From NCBI GenBank assembly GCA_964480525.1, contig CAYZOV010000011.1, positions 1 to 62,111 of the forward strand: a stretch of DNA of 62,111 bases. The letters run 5' to 3'. A model generated the notes under the pieces. The model searched no databases. It had not been told where the DNA came from and was given only the letters and a program-made list of their open reading frames with translations. Below are positions 35,907 to 44,504 of this stretch, piece by piece. Made by a program: the position numbers and the translations under genes. The first letter of the stretch is position 1. The number at the start of each line of letters is the position of its first letter. The DNA is from JAAZZIT01 sp964480525. GTDB lineage: Bacteria; Bacillota; Clostridia; Oscillospirales; Ruminococcaceae.

Positions 35907-35936
35907 TTGACATAAAGACCGCAAATGTGTTATTAT
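35907..35936 (+). promoter_or_regulatory. promoter of the 245-residue gene
   Basis: TTGACA (35907-35912), 18 bp, TATTAT (35931-35936). Confidence 0.7.
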
Positions 35937-35969
35937 TATTTTGTATGAAGTTCAGAAAGGAATTTTTGT

Positions 35970-36707
35970 GTGGATTTTGAACGTTTTGAAAATGCAAGGA
36001 AGAAAGTTTTGTCGTCGCAAACCGAAAAAAAGGGAATCGGAACTTTGGGCGAAAAAACACTTCACGCAGTTTTGAAAGAATATTACGAACCCGACGTACA
36101 GTCCCAAGAGGTCAAAATCGGCGATTATGTTGCGGATATTGTGGGCGAACACGGTATTATCGAAATTCAAACCCGTGGACTTTCACGCCTTAAACCTAAG
36201 CTTGAATGTTTTTTGCAAGCAACCGACGTAACTGTGGTTCACCCCGTGCCGTTTGTTAAATATGTTTCGTGGCTTAACGAGGAAACGGGCGATATTTCAA
36301 AACCCAGAAAATCCTCAAAAAAATACGACGAATATACGGCTCTGTGGGAAATGTACGGAATTAAGGAATTTATCAAAAATCCACGTTTTCACCTTGTTTT
36401 GTGCATGATGGAAATTGAAGAAATCCGCAGTCTTAACGGCTGGTCAAAAGACAAAAAACGTGGTTCTACAAGGTTTGAACAAATTCCACGGGGAATTATT
36501 TCTGAAATTCGTTTTGAAACAAAGGACGATTATTGGCAACTTTTACCTATTGGCGTTGAAAAAAATTTCACCACATCTCAACTTGCAAAAGTGCTTAACA
36601 GGGACAGAGAAACAGCAAGGGAATTGTTACATATCCTTGAATCGGCACAAATTGTCCAAAGAACGGGAAAAGACAAGAACAGTATTTTGTATTCAACTAT
36701 AGATTAG
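35970..36707 (+). CDS. conserved hypothetical, possible PD-(D/E)XK fold with winged helix
   Basis: The GTG start at 35970 has GAAAGG 8 nt upstream. The product has 245 residues. GIGTLGEKTLHAVLKEYYEP then VKIGDYVADIVGEHGIIEIQTRGL (D, E-x-Q) looks like a nuclease-fold core, and the end (TTSQLAKVLNRDRETARELLHILESAQIVQRTGK) is a winged helix. I know it only as a conserved hypothetical protein of Clostridia. It is followed by dacF 15 nt later. Confidence 0.65.
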   Translation: MDFERFENARKKVLSSQTEKKGIGTLGEKTLHAVLKEYYEPDVQSQEVKIGDYVADIVGEHGIIEIQTRGLSRLKPKLECFLQATDVTVVHPVPFVKYVSWLNEETGDISKPRKSSKKYDEYTALWEMYGIKEFIKNPRFHLVLCMMEIEEIRSLNGWSKDKKRGSTRFEQIPRGIISEIRFETKDDYWQLLPIGVEKNFTTSQLAKVLNRDRETARELLHILESAQIVQRTGKDKNSILYSTID

Positions 36708-36722
36708 AAAGGGTTATTTGAA

Positions 36723-38117
36723 ATGAAAAGGGTTATAAACAAAAAAAGCTTTAGCGTTGTGCTTGCGTTTTTGATTTTAACGGTAACGCTTGTTAATTAT
36801 TTGGGTCTTTCTGCGTCGGCGCTTAATTTTCATACAGGCGTGGACTTGAATTCCGAAGCGGTTTATATGTACAATATGGACACGGGCGACGTGGTGGTTT
36901 CAATCAATGCTTCTCAACAGCGTGTTCCGGCGTCGCTGACAAAAATTATGACCTGCGTTGTCGTGCTTGATAATTACAAAAACGATTTAAGCCTTTTGGA
37001 AACAACCAAAGTTTCGGCAGGAGTCGAAGCTTTTGAAGAACTTTGGGGAACAGGCTGTTCAACGGCTGATATTCAAATGGACGAAAAAGTAACATATATC
37101 GACCTTTTGCACGCATTGATGATTCCGTCTGCGTGCGAAGCGGCAAATATTCTTGCTGTAAACGTTTCGGGTTCGATTGACGCTTTTGTTAAACGAATGA
37201 ACGACAAGGCACGGGAACTGGGTATGAAAAATACACATTTTTCCAACGCACACGGACTTTTTGTGGACGATAATTATACCACTTGCGAAGATATGGCAAA
37301 ACTTTGCGAATATGCTATTAAAACCTATCCGCTTTTTAACGAAATAGTTTCAAAACCAAACTACCAAATGGCGCCTACCGACGAACACCCGAACGGCACA
37401 ACCATAGTTAATACAAACAAAATGCTTCAAATCGGTTCGGAATATTATTATTCCTACGCCAGCGGAATTAAGACTGGTTCGCTTAACGAAGCGGGAAGAT
37501 GTCTTGCTTCAACAGCCACCAAAGACGGCAATACATATATGATAGTTTCTATGGGCGCACCTATGCAGGACGAGGACGGAAACAGCCGTATGTATAACTG
37601 TCTTGACCACATAAATTTGTACAGTTGGGCGTTTTCGCAACTTGAATATCCCGACCCGCCGATTCTTTTAAAAGGTTCGGAACTGACGGATATTGATGTT
37701 AATTACGGAAAAGAAAGCACCGTAAACCTTTGCGTTGCCAGAAATTTTGAGTGTTTGTGGCCAAAAGAAAACCCTAACGACCCGTTGGTGGAAAAAATTT
37801 CGGACATTAAGAAAAAAATTGTTCTTAACGAAAATGTCACCGCACCTGTAAAAGAGGGTGATGTGTTGGGTTATGTTGAACTCACCTATAACGGCACAAC
37901 TCTTGACAGAATCGACCTTATCGCCATGAAAGACGTTGAGAGAAGTGGCGTCGAAGCAGAAAAAGAGGTTGCGAAAAACTTTACCCAGTCAAGCCATTTT
38001 AAAATCGTAATCGTGGTTGTGATAAGCGTTGTGGTGCTTTATTTTGCGGTTTTCTTAATAATTGTTTACTCTCGCAAAAATAAAAAATCCAAAAAGAAAA
38101 AGCGTAATAACAGGTAA
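36723..38117 (+). CDS. dacF: D-alanyl-D-alanine carboxypeptidase (DacF-type)
   Basis: The protein has 464 residues. Signal or anchor helix: 9-32. The active-site serine is in PASLTKIMT (SxxK, about 61-69) and the third motif is GIKTGSLNEAG (KTG). The second motif is PSACEAAN, with Cys where SxN has Asn. A membrane helix (VIVVVISVVVLYFAVFLIIV) near the C-terminus with a basic tail anchors it from the C-terminal end. It trims peptidoglycan stem peptides. Confidence 0.88.
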   Translation: MKRVINKKSFSVVLAFLILTVTLVNYLGLSASALNFHTGVDLNSEAVYMYNMDTGDVVVSINASQQRVPASLTKIMTCVVVLDNYKNDLSLLETTKVSAGVEAFEELWGTGCSTADIQMDEKVTYIDLLHALMIPSACEAANILAVNVSGSIDAFVKRMNDKARELGMKNTHFSNAHGLFVDDNYTTCEDMAKLCEYAIKTYPLFNEIVSKPNYQMAPTDEHPNGTTIVNTNKMLQIGSEYYYSYASGIKTGSLNEAGRCLASTATKDGNTYMIVSMGAPMQDEDGNSRMYNCLDHINLYSWAFSQLEYPDPPILLKGSELTDIDVNYGKESTVNLCVARNFECLWPKENPNDPLVEKISDIKKKIVLNENVTAPVKEGDVLGYVELTYNGTTLDRIDLIAMKDVERSGVEAEKEVAKNFTQSSHFKIVIVVVISVVVLYFAVFLIIVYSRKNKKSKKKKRNNR

Positions 38118-38120
38118 AAT

Positions 38121-38155
38121 AAAAACGAACTCCTGAAAAAGGGGTTCGTTTTTTT
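38121..38155. terminator. bidirectional terminator between dacF and trmB
   Basis: AAAACGAACTCCT/AGGGGTTCGTTTT with A-run and T-run. Confidence 0.92.
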
Positions 38156-38156
38156 G

Positions 38157-38828
38157 CTATTTCAAATAAGCTTCAAGGCGGTAAATCGGGAAACCTTGCT
38201 CTGAAAAACGCTTTTCGTACTCGGTCATAATGTTGCCCTCAAAGTCGCTGTTGTGCAAATCAAGAGAAACATTTTTGATTTTAAACCCGTACTCCGAAAG
38301 GCTCTGGATTGAAAATTCAAAAAAGTGCTGGTTGTCGGTCTTTTGCCAAATTTCTGCCCCGTCTTTCATAAGCTTTTCGTAAATTTCCAAAAATACTCGG
38401 TGAGTTAAGCGGTGGGAAGCGTAACGTTTTTTCGGAAAAGGACAGCTGAAATTAAGATAAATCCTGTCGATAATTTTTTCCGGCACAAAGCAGGGAAGAT
38501 ATTCAGCACCCCCACGCAAAAATTTCAGGTTTTTAATTCCCAAAGTTTTTGCTTTTTCCGCCGCTTCAACGATGACGTTGCTGCTTTTTTCAACAGCAAG
38601 GAAATTTTTGTGGGGATTTTGCATAGCAATTTCGCAAGCAAATTGACCTTTGCCACAGCCGACTTCCATTTCCACGGGGTTGTCGTTGCCGAAAAGCTCC
38701 TTGACGTTTATGTAATTTCTGAAGCTATCTGCTTGATTGTAGTTCCTATCCTCTAAATCCATAAAAATTATTAAATCCTTGCAGTCCTCAAGTCGCTCCT
38801 CAAGGTGCTTTTTTCTTCTCATTCTCAT
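38157..38828 (-). CDS. trmB: tRNA (guanine-N7)-methyltransferase
   Basis: The protein has 223 residues. EVGCGKGQFACEIA near 57 is the SAM-binding motif, FLAVEKS follows, and IYLNFSCPFPKKRYASHRL near 124 is the TrmB signature (usually NFSDPWPK; Asp is Cys here). It makes m7G46 in tRNA. AAAGGA precedes the ATG. It is the last gene in a minus-strand group with tcdA. Confidence 0.9.
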   Translation of the reverse strand: MRMRRKKHLEERLEDCKDLIIFMDLEDRNYNQADSFRNYINVKELFGNDNPVEMEVGCGKGQFACEIAMQNPHKNFLAVEKSSNVIVEAAEKAKTLGIKNLKFLRGGAEYLPCFVPEKIIDRIYLNFSCPFPKKRYASHRLTHRVFLEIYEKLMKDGAEIWQKTDNQHFFEFSIQSLSEYGFKIKNVSLDLHNSDFEGNIMTEYEKRFSEQGFPIYRLEAYLK

Positions 38829-38834
38829 AAAAAT

Positions 38835-39560
38835 TTATTCCTTTCTATTAACTCCCGAAATGTCTTTGATAACCTCGCCTGCGATAATTAAACCTGCTAC
38901 GCTAGGCACAAACGAAACGCTTGCGGGAATAACCTTTTTTTCGGAAACTTCGCCGTCTGCTATGTCAATAGGCTTAATCGCCACTTCGTCGCTCCATACG
39001 CATTTTAAATGCTTTATTCCACGTTTTTTAAGCTCCGCCCTCATTACTCTTGCTAACGGGCAAACCGAGGTCTTGTAAATGTCGGATACCTTAAATCGTG
39101 TTGGGTCTAGCTTGTTTCCCGTACCCATAGACGAAATTATAGGCACTCCGAACCTTTCACATTCCTCTACAAGCAATAATTTAGCCGAAACCGTGTCTAT
39201 TGCGTCAACCACATAATCGTATTTTGACAAATCAATTTGACCTTTTGTGTCCTCAATGTAGAAAAGTTCCATAGCTTCAACCTTGCAGTCGGGATTTATC
39301 TCTGAAATTCTGTCCGCCATAACTTTGGCTTTCGGAAGTCCCACAGTTTTTACCGTCGCAGGAATTTGTCTGTTGATGTTCGTAACGGAAATGCTGTCGC
39401 TGTCAATAAGGGTGATTTCACCAATGCCGGCTCTTGCTAAGGCTTCGCACACATACGACCCGACGCCGCCTATGCCGAACACAGCCACTTTTGATTTTTC
39501 AAGCCTTTCAAACCCCTCAACCCCTAAAAGTCGTTTGGTTCGGTTAAATTTATCAACCAT
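38835..39560 (-). CDS. tcdA: tRNA threonylcarbamoyladenosine dehydratase
   Basis: The ATG at 39560 is used because AAAGGAG precedes it. The product has 241 residues. FGIGGVGSYVCEALARAG is the ThiF/E1 nucleotide site, LIDSDSISVTNINRQ and YVVDAIDTVSAK complete it. RLLGVEGFERL is typical of TcdA (CsdL/YgdL), which cyclises t6A to ct6A. It overlaps the upstream gene by 8 nt. Confidence 0.9.
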   Translation of the reverse strand: MVDKFNRTKRLLGVEGFERLEKSKVAVFGIGGVGSYVCEALARAGIGEITLIDSDSISVTNINRQIPATVKTVGLPKAKVMADRISEINPDCKVEAMELFYIEDTKGQIDLSKYDYVVDAIDTVSAKLLLVEECERFGVPIISSMGTGNKLDPTRFKVSDIYKTSVCPLARVMRAELKKRGIKHLKCVWSDEVAIKPIDIADGEVSEKKVIPASVSFVPSVAGLIIAGEVIKDISGVNRKE

Positions 39561-40047
39561 AAAAACTCCTTTGCTTTTCCGCACGAACGTCCACCCATTG
39601 GGTACAGCACCCGTTTAGGATATTTTCATACGGGAAAACTCCAACCAACATTTCGCTGTCGTTTTTGCCCGAAAAGGAAATGTTCATTTTAAATTGAATT
39701 TCGTTTTCAAATTTTGAAATGTCGGCTTTTTCCTTGTTTCCGTTAAATTTTAATAAAGTTTGGGAATAACTTTCTTTTTGCGGAATGTGAAAATTTTTCA
39801 GACTTAACTGGTACGCAAATCCGCCGTCTTTCTTTTCGATTTTCTTTAAACCGTACTTTACGACCTCAAACTTAACGCCCTTTAGTCGGTGAAGTTCGAT
39901 TTTGTCAAGTTTTAGTTCTCCGTTGTCCACAGCGTCACCCGAAATTGATATGAAAAATCCCTTGTCCGAAGATTTTCCGTCTGTTTCAACGGAAAAAATG
40001 AAGTTTACACCGTCAAAAGCTTCTTTTGAAATGGTGGAAAATTTCAC
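39553..40047 (-). CDS. hypothetical protein behind galK, uncertain start
   Basis: A frame of 164 residues from the GTG at 40047, beta-rich (GELKLDKIELHRLKGVKFEVVKYG) and ending in CCTQWVDVRAEKQ. No family is recognised. The same frame is open upstream to the galK stop codon TAG (40105-40107), reading GEIFTNIFNLFQKKQNDVRV, which looks like a real N-terminus, yet it has no ATG, GTG or TTG. The best ribosome site (GGGAGAG) overlaps that TAG. Rare initiation (ATT, ACG) or readthrough is possible. Confidence 0.6.
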   Translation of the reverse strand: MKFSTISKEAFDGVNFIFSVETDGKSSDKGFFISISGDAVDNGELKLDKIELHRLKGVKFEVVKYGLKKIEKKDGGFAYQLSLKNFHIPQKESYSQTLLKFNGNKEKADISKFENEIQFKMNISFSGKNDSEMLVGVFPYENILNGCCTQWVDVRAEKQRSFYG

Positions 40048-40104
40048 CCTTACGTCGTTTTGCTTTTTTTGAAATAAATTAAAAATATTCGTAAAAATCT
40101 CTCC

Positions 40105-41349
40105 CTAAAGAGTAATTTCAGCACCACCCACAGGTCTGATGGACAAAACGTGACACGCTCCGTCACCGAAAACGCAGTTCATTGTCTTTTCAAATTCGTT
40201 GAGCTTTTCGTCGGGAACAAAACATTGAATTGTTCCTGCAAAACCGCCGCCGTGAACACGACAAGCGCCTTTTCCCGCAAGAATTTTTTCCGCAAGATAA
40301 AGACCGATTGAAAGTCCCTGTTCGTCAGGGTGAGATGAAGCGTAAATGTTCTGCAAATATTTGTACGACGAATTTCCCGAATCGTTAATTTCTTTCAAAA
40401 AGTCCTCAAGTCTGCTGTCGCTAAGTGCTGAAAACTCTCTTTCAACTCTTTCGTTGTCGTCAAAAAAGTGCAATGCTCTCAAAACCGCACGGTCGTTTGT
40501 TGCCTCACGAACAGCCGAAAAACTTTCCAAAAGCTGTTCTCTGGTAATTTCTCTTAAATACTCTTTGCCGAAATATTTAGCCACAGCTTTCATTTCCTGC
40601 GGAATTGACGCATATTCAGGGGTGAGGTCTGCGTGGTTGCCCTTTGTATCGACAATGCAAAGATTAAATCCTGCCTTTTTAAAATCAAACGCAACCGAAT
40701 TTATTACAGGTTTGTCCGTGTCCTCAAAATCAATTGTGATAAAACTTCCCACGGACGAAGCCATTTGGTCCATAAGTCCCGACGGTTTGCCAAAATGAAC
40801 ATTTTCGGCATACTGTGCGATTTGTGCGATTTCAACTCTTGAAACGGTATTTTCATTGTAAAGATAATTAAGGATAGTTCCCACCAAAACTTCAAACGCA
40901 GCCGACGACGAAAGTCCCGAACCTTTCAAAACGTTTGATGTTGTGTAAGCTTTGAAACCACCGATTTTGTGACCGTTTTTAACAAATCCGTCAGCCACGC
41001 CACGAATAAGTGCGGACGAGGTGTTCATTTCGCATTCAACCACCGAAAGGTCGCCCAAATTTACGCTGTCAGCAGGGAACCCCTCTGATTTCACTTGAAT
41101 TACACCGTCGTTTGTTTGCTCAACAACGGCGATTACGTCAAGAGATACCCCTGCCGCAAGGACTTTGCCGTGGTTGTGGTCGGTGTGGTTTCCGCCTACT
41201 TCCGTTCTGCCCGGAGCGGAAAAAAGTCTGAAAGGCACGTCGCCGTAAAGCTCCTTAAAGCTGTCGATTGCCTTTTGGTATCTTTCTTTTTGAAAAGCTA
41301 CCTTTTCATTTCCGTAAATTTCCGCCAATGTGTATGTATTATTTGCCAT
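40105..41349 (-). CDS. galK: galactokinase
   Basis: The ATG at 41349 has GAGGGA upstream. The product has 414 residues. GHMP motif 1 is APGRTEVGGNHTDHNHG near 46 (a variant of GRxNLIGEHTDY), motif 2 is KGSGLSSSAAFEV near 142 and motif 3 is CRVHGGGFAGTIQCF near 374. It phosphorylates galactose at C1. No other Leloir genes are near. Confidence 0.92.
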   Translation of the reverse strand: MANNTYTLAEIYGNEKVAFQKERYQKAIDSFKELYGDVPFRLFSAPGRTEVGGNHTDHNHGKVLAAGVSLDVIAVVEQTNDGVIQVKSEGFPADSVNLGDLSVVECEMNTSSALIRGVADGFVKNGHKIGGFKAYTTSNVLKGSGLSSSAAFEVLVGTILNYLYNENTVSRVEIAQIAQYAENVHFGKPSGLMDQMASSVGSFITIDFEDTDKPVINSVAFDFKKAGFNLCIVDTKGNHADLTPEYASIPQEMKAVAKYFGKEYLREITREQLLESFSAVREATNDRAVLRALHFFDDNERVEREFSALSDSRLEDFLKEINDSGNSSYKYLQNIYASSHPDEQGLSIGLYLAEKILAGKGACRVHGGGFAGTIQCFVPDEKLNEFEKTMNCVFGDGACHVLSIRPVGGAEITL

Positions 41350-41523
41350 AAAAATCCCTCGCATATCATATAATTATAAATGTACTTTTTTATTTTACCA
41401 TAAAACGAAGAAATTTACAATAAAAATATTTAGAAAAATTTGAAAAAATACAAAATATTGTGTGTTATAATTGTACATATCACCACTTTAACACTTTAAA
41501 AATGAAAAACTTAGCAAAAACTC

Positions 41524-41552
41524 TTTACTTTTTCAGCCATTTTTGATATAAT
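41524..41552 (+). promoter_or_regulatory. promoter of the ior operon
   Basis: TTTACT (41524-41529), 17 bp, TATAAT (41547-41552), about 100 bp before iorA. The remaining 41350-41651 has no gene; a second TATAAT at 41466-41471 lacks a fitting -35. Confidence 0.65.
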
Positions 41553-41651
41553 ATATTGGGTTGTCGGATTTTGTCTTAATGACAGCCGAAAAAGGTATGT
41601 TTTTGATGAAAATATATTTTTATAGTATTTTTTGGAAAGGATTTTTGTAAA

Positions 41652-43379
41652 ATGAAAAAACTTATGTTGGGTAACGAGGCGTTCGCCAGAGGACTGTACG
41701 AAGCCGGCTGTAAAGTTGCGTCGTCATATCCCGGAACACCATCAACTGAAATTACCGAAAATGTTGCAAAATATGACGAGGTTTACGCAGAATGGGCGCC
41801 AAATGAAAAGGTTGCTATGGAAGTAGCTATCGGTGCCGCTATCGGCGGTGCAAGAGCATTTTGTGCTATGAAGCACGTTGGACTTAACGTGGCTGCCGAC
41901 CCACTTTATACTGTTTCGTACACAGGCGTAAACGGTGGTCTTGTAATTGCCGTTGCTGACGACCCGGGTATGCACTCTTCGCAGAACGAACAGGATTCAA
42001 GACACCACGCAATCGCTTCAAAGGTTCTTATGCTTGAACCAAGCGATTCTTCGGAATGTAAAGAATTTGTTAAAAAGGGTTTTGAACTTTCGGAAGAATT
42101 TGATACACCTGTTATCGTAAGACTTTCTACCCGTGTGGCTCACTCACAATCGGCTGTTGAACTTTGCGACAGAAACGAAGTTGGCGTTAAGCCTTACGTT
42201 AAAAACGCACAGAAGTTTGTAACACTTCCTGCTCACGCAAGACCGCTTCACGTTAAGGTTGAAGAAAGAACTAAAAAGCTTGTTGAATACGGCGAAACGA
42301 GCAATTTGAACAGAATTGAAATTAACAACACCGACATTGGCGTTATTACAAGCGGTATTTCGTACCAGTACGCTAAAGAAGCTTTGGGCGACAAGGTTTC
42401 GTACCTCAAGCTTGGTATGGTAAACCCTATGCCTGTGGAAATTATCAAGGATTTTGCTAAAAATCACAAGACTGTTTACGTTATTGAGGAGCTTGACGAC
42501 ATTATCGAAACACATTGTAAGAAAAACGGAATTAACGTAATCGGCAAGGAGCTTTTCGGCTTTGTGGGCGAGCTTTCGCAGACAATTATCGCCGAAAAAA
42601 TTCTCGGTGCTAAAAACGAATTGCAGTCATTTGGCGAAGAAATTCCTGTTAGACCACCTGTAATGTGTGCTGGCTGTCCACATAGAGGACTTTTCTACTC
42701 ACTTAAAAAGCTTGGTGTTATGGTTTCGGGCGACATTGGATGTTACACTTTGGGTGCGGCAGCTCCAATCAGCACAATGGACACAACAATTTGTATGGGG
42801 GCGTCTGTAAGCGGACTTCACGGCTTTAACAAGGCAAGAGGTGCTGAGGCTGAGAAATCAAGCGTTGCTGTAATTGGTGACTCGACATTTATGCACAGTG
42901 GTATTACGGGACTTGTAAATATCGCTTACAACTCAACAAACTCCACCGTAATTATTCTCGATAACTCAATCACAGGTATGACAGGTCACCAGCAGAACCC
43001 AACAACAGGCAAAAACCTCAAAGGCGACGTTGCAAATGCCGTTAATCTTGAAGAACTTTGTAAGGCTTGCGGAATTAAGAGCGTGAGAGTTGTAGACCCA
43101 TATCATATGGCTGAAACAGAGGCTGTTATTAAGGAAGAACTTGCTAAAGAAGAGCCTAGCGTTATTATTTCAAGAAGACCGTGCGCTTTGTTGAAATACG
43201 TTAAGCACAAACCGTCCCTTAAAGTTAATAACGACAAGTGCGTCGGCTGTAAACAGTGTCTTAAAATTGGCTGTCCTGCTATTTCAATTCACGGCGGAAA
43301 ATGCGTTATTGACCATACACAGTGCGTAGGCTGTGGAATTTGTACCGAAATGTGCAAACTTAACGCAATCGAAGAATAA
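41652..43379 (+). CDS. iorA: indolepyruvate:ferredoxin oxidoreductase, alpha
   Basis: The protein has 575 residues. The N-terminal pyrimidine-binding domain starts with MLGNEAFARGLYEAGCKVASSYPGTPSTE. The TPP-binding half holds CAGCPHRGLF, GDIGCYTLG and the GDSTFMHSG...NSITGMTGHQ motif. The last 60 residues are a ferredoxin domain, CVGCKQCLKIGC and CVGCGICTEMC. With IorB it converts aryl pyruvates to aryl-acetyl-CoA, reducing ferredoxin; it can run backwards. First gene of the operon. Confidence 0.95.
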   Translation: MKKLMLGNEAFARGLYEAGCKVASSYPGTPSTEITENVAKYDEVYAEWAPNEKVAMEVAIGAAIGGARAFCAMKHVGLNVAADPLYTVSYTGVNGGLVIAVADDPGMHSSQNEQDSRHHAIASKVLMLEPSDSSECKEFVKKGFELSEEFDTPVIVRLSTRVAHSQSAVELCDRNEVGVKPYVKNAQKFVTLPAHARPLHVKVEERTKKLVEYGETSNLNRIEINNTDIGVITSGISYQYAKEALGDKVSYLKLGMVNPMPVEIIKDFAKNHKTVYVIEELDDIIETHCKKNGINVIGKELFGFVGELSQTIIAEKILGAKNELQSFGEEIPVRPPVMCAGCPHRGLFYSLKKLGVMVSGDIGCYTLGAAAPISTMDTTICMGASVSGLHGFNKARGAEAEKSSVAVIGDSTFMHSGITGLVNIAYNSTNSTVIILDNSITGMTGHQQNPTTGKNLKGDVANAVNLEELCKACGIKSVRVVDPYHMAETEAVIKEELAKEEPSVIISRRPCALLKYVKHKPSLKVNNDKCVGCKQCLKIGCPAISIHGGKCVIDHTQCVGCGICTEMCKLNAIEE

Positions 43380-43411
43380 ATACATATGAACAATACAAAT
43401 GAGGTGTAATA

Positions 43412-43987
43412 ATGGAAACTAAATCAGTTATGATAGTAGGCGTCGGCGGACAGGGTTCGCTTTTGGCGTCAAGACTTTTGGGTAACGTTTTGCTTTCACA
43501 GGGTTTTGACGTTAAGGTGTCCGAAGTTCACGGAATGAGCCAGAGAGGTGGCTCGGTAGTTACTTATGTAAAATACGGCGACAAAGTGTATTCGCCTGTT
43601 ATCGAAAAGGGCGAAGCTGATATTATCATAAGTTTTGAAGCGCTTGAAAGTGCAAGATGGCTTAGCTTTCTAAAAAAAGGCGGCAAAGTCGTTACTTCAA
43701 CACAGCAGATTGACCCTATGCCCGTAATTATGGGTGTTGCAAAGTATCCTGAAAATATCGTTGAGAAAATTTCAGAGCTTGGAATTGACGTTACGGCTGT
43801 GGACGCTTTGTCAATTGCCGAAAGCTGCGGAAATTCAAAGGCGTCAAACGTTGTGCTTATGGGCGTTGTTTCAAAGAAAATGGACTTTGACGAAAGCGTT
43901 TGGCAAAAGGCTTTGGAAGAATGTGTACCTGCAAAGTTTTTGGAGCTTAACAAAAAAGCGTTTGAACTTGGCAGAAATGCAGGCTAG
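43412..43987 (+). CDS. iorB: indolepyruvate:ferredoxin oxidoreductase, beta
   Basis: The protein has 191 residues. GVGGQGSLLASRLLGNVLLSQG near 9 and VSEVHGMSQRGGSVVTYVKYG near 38 define the gamma/IorB domain of 2-oxoacid oxidoreductases. It lies 32 nt after iorA and forms the complex with it. Confidence 0.95.
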   Translation: METKSVMIVGVGGQGSLLASRLLGNVLLSQGFDVKVSEVHGMSQRGGSVVTYVKYGDKVYSPVIEKGEADIIISFEALESARWLSFLKKGGKVVTSTQQIDPMPVIMGVAKYPENIVEKISELGIDVTAVDALSIAESCGNSKASNVVLMGVVSKKMDFDESVWQKALEECVPAKFLELNKKAFELGRNAG

Positions 43988-44007
43988 GGAGATTTTTCGG
44001 AGAAAAT

Positions 44008-44484
44008 ATGGAAAATTTGAAAAATATCGTTCCTCTTATGATACAGTTTAACGCAGGCAACCCGAAAAGTATACACCATTTTATGAAAGTGTATTCGTTT
44101 GCTAAGGCGATTTGCGAAGAAGAGGGAATAACAGGCGACACGGCAAATATTATCGAAATAGCGTCGCTTGTTCATGATATCGGCATAAAAATTCAAGACG
44201 ACCGTGAAGCAGAATATAAAGGAGCGCACATTTCGGATATGCTACTTATAAACATAGGCTATCCACGTCAGGTCGTGTCCAGAGTGCATTATCTTGTTGA
44301 ACACCACAAAATTTATGACGATATTGACGCACTTGATTATCAGGTGCTTGTCGAAGCAACTTTTCTGGTTAATGCTTTTGACGACAAACTTGATAAGGAA
44401 TCAATTAAAATTGTGCGTGATACGGTTTTTAAAACCAATGCAGGAAAAAAATATCTTACTGATATGTTTAATATCAAAGATTAA
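44008..44484 (+). CDS. HD-domain phosphohydrolase-like protein
   Basis: The protein has 158 residues. SIHHFMKVYSFAKAI, EIASLVHDIGIK (HD pair) and RVHYLVEHHKIYDD supply the metal-binding residues. This small HD type is often found beside amino-acid or nucleotide genes; the substrate is not known. Its place inside the ior-paaK operon is notable. Confidence 0.82.
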   Translation: MENLKNIVPLMIQFNAGNPKSIHHFMKVYSFAKAICEEEGITGDTANIIEIASLVHDIGIKIQDDREAEYKGAHISDMLLINIGYPRQVVSRVHYLVEHHKIYDDIDALDYQVLVEATFLVNAFDDKLDKESIKIVRDTVFKTNAGKKYLTDMFNIKD

Positions 44485-44504
44485 ATTTAGGAGGTCTTTT
44501 TTCG

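Noticed and set aside
41440..41471. Second promoter upstream of iorA
   Set aside because: TATAAT at 41466 has its nearest TTGAAA 20 bp away, too far for a good sigma-A promoter.
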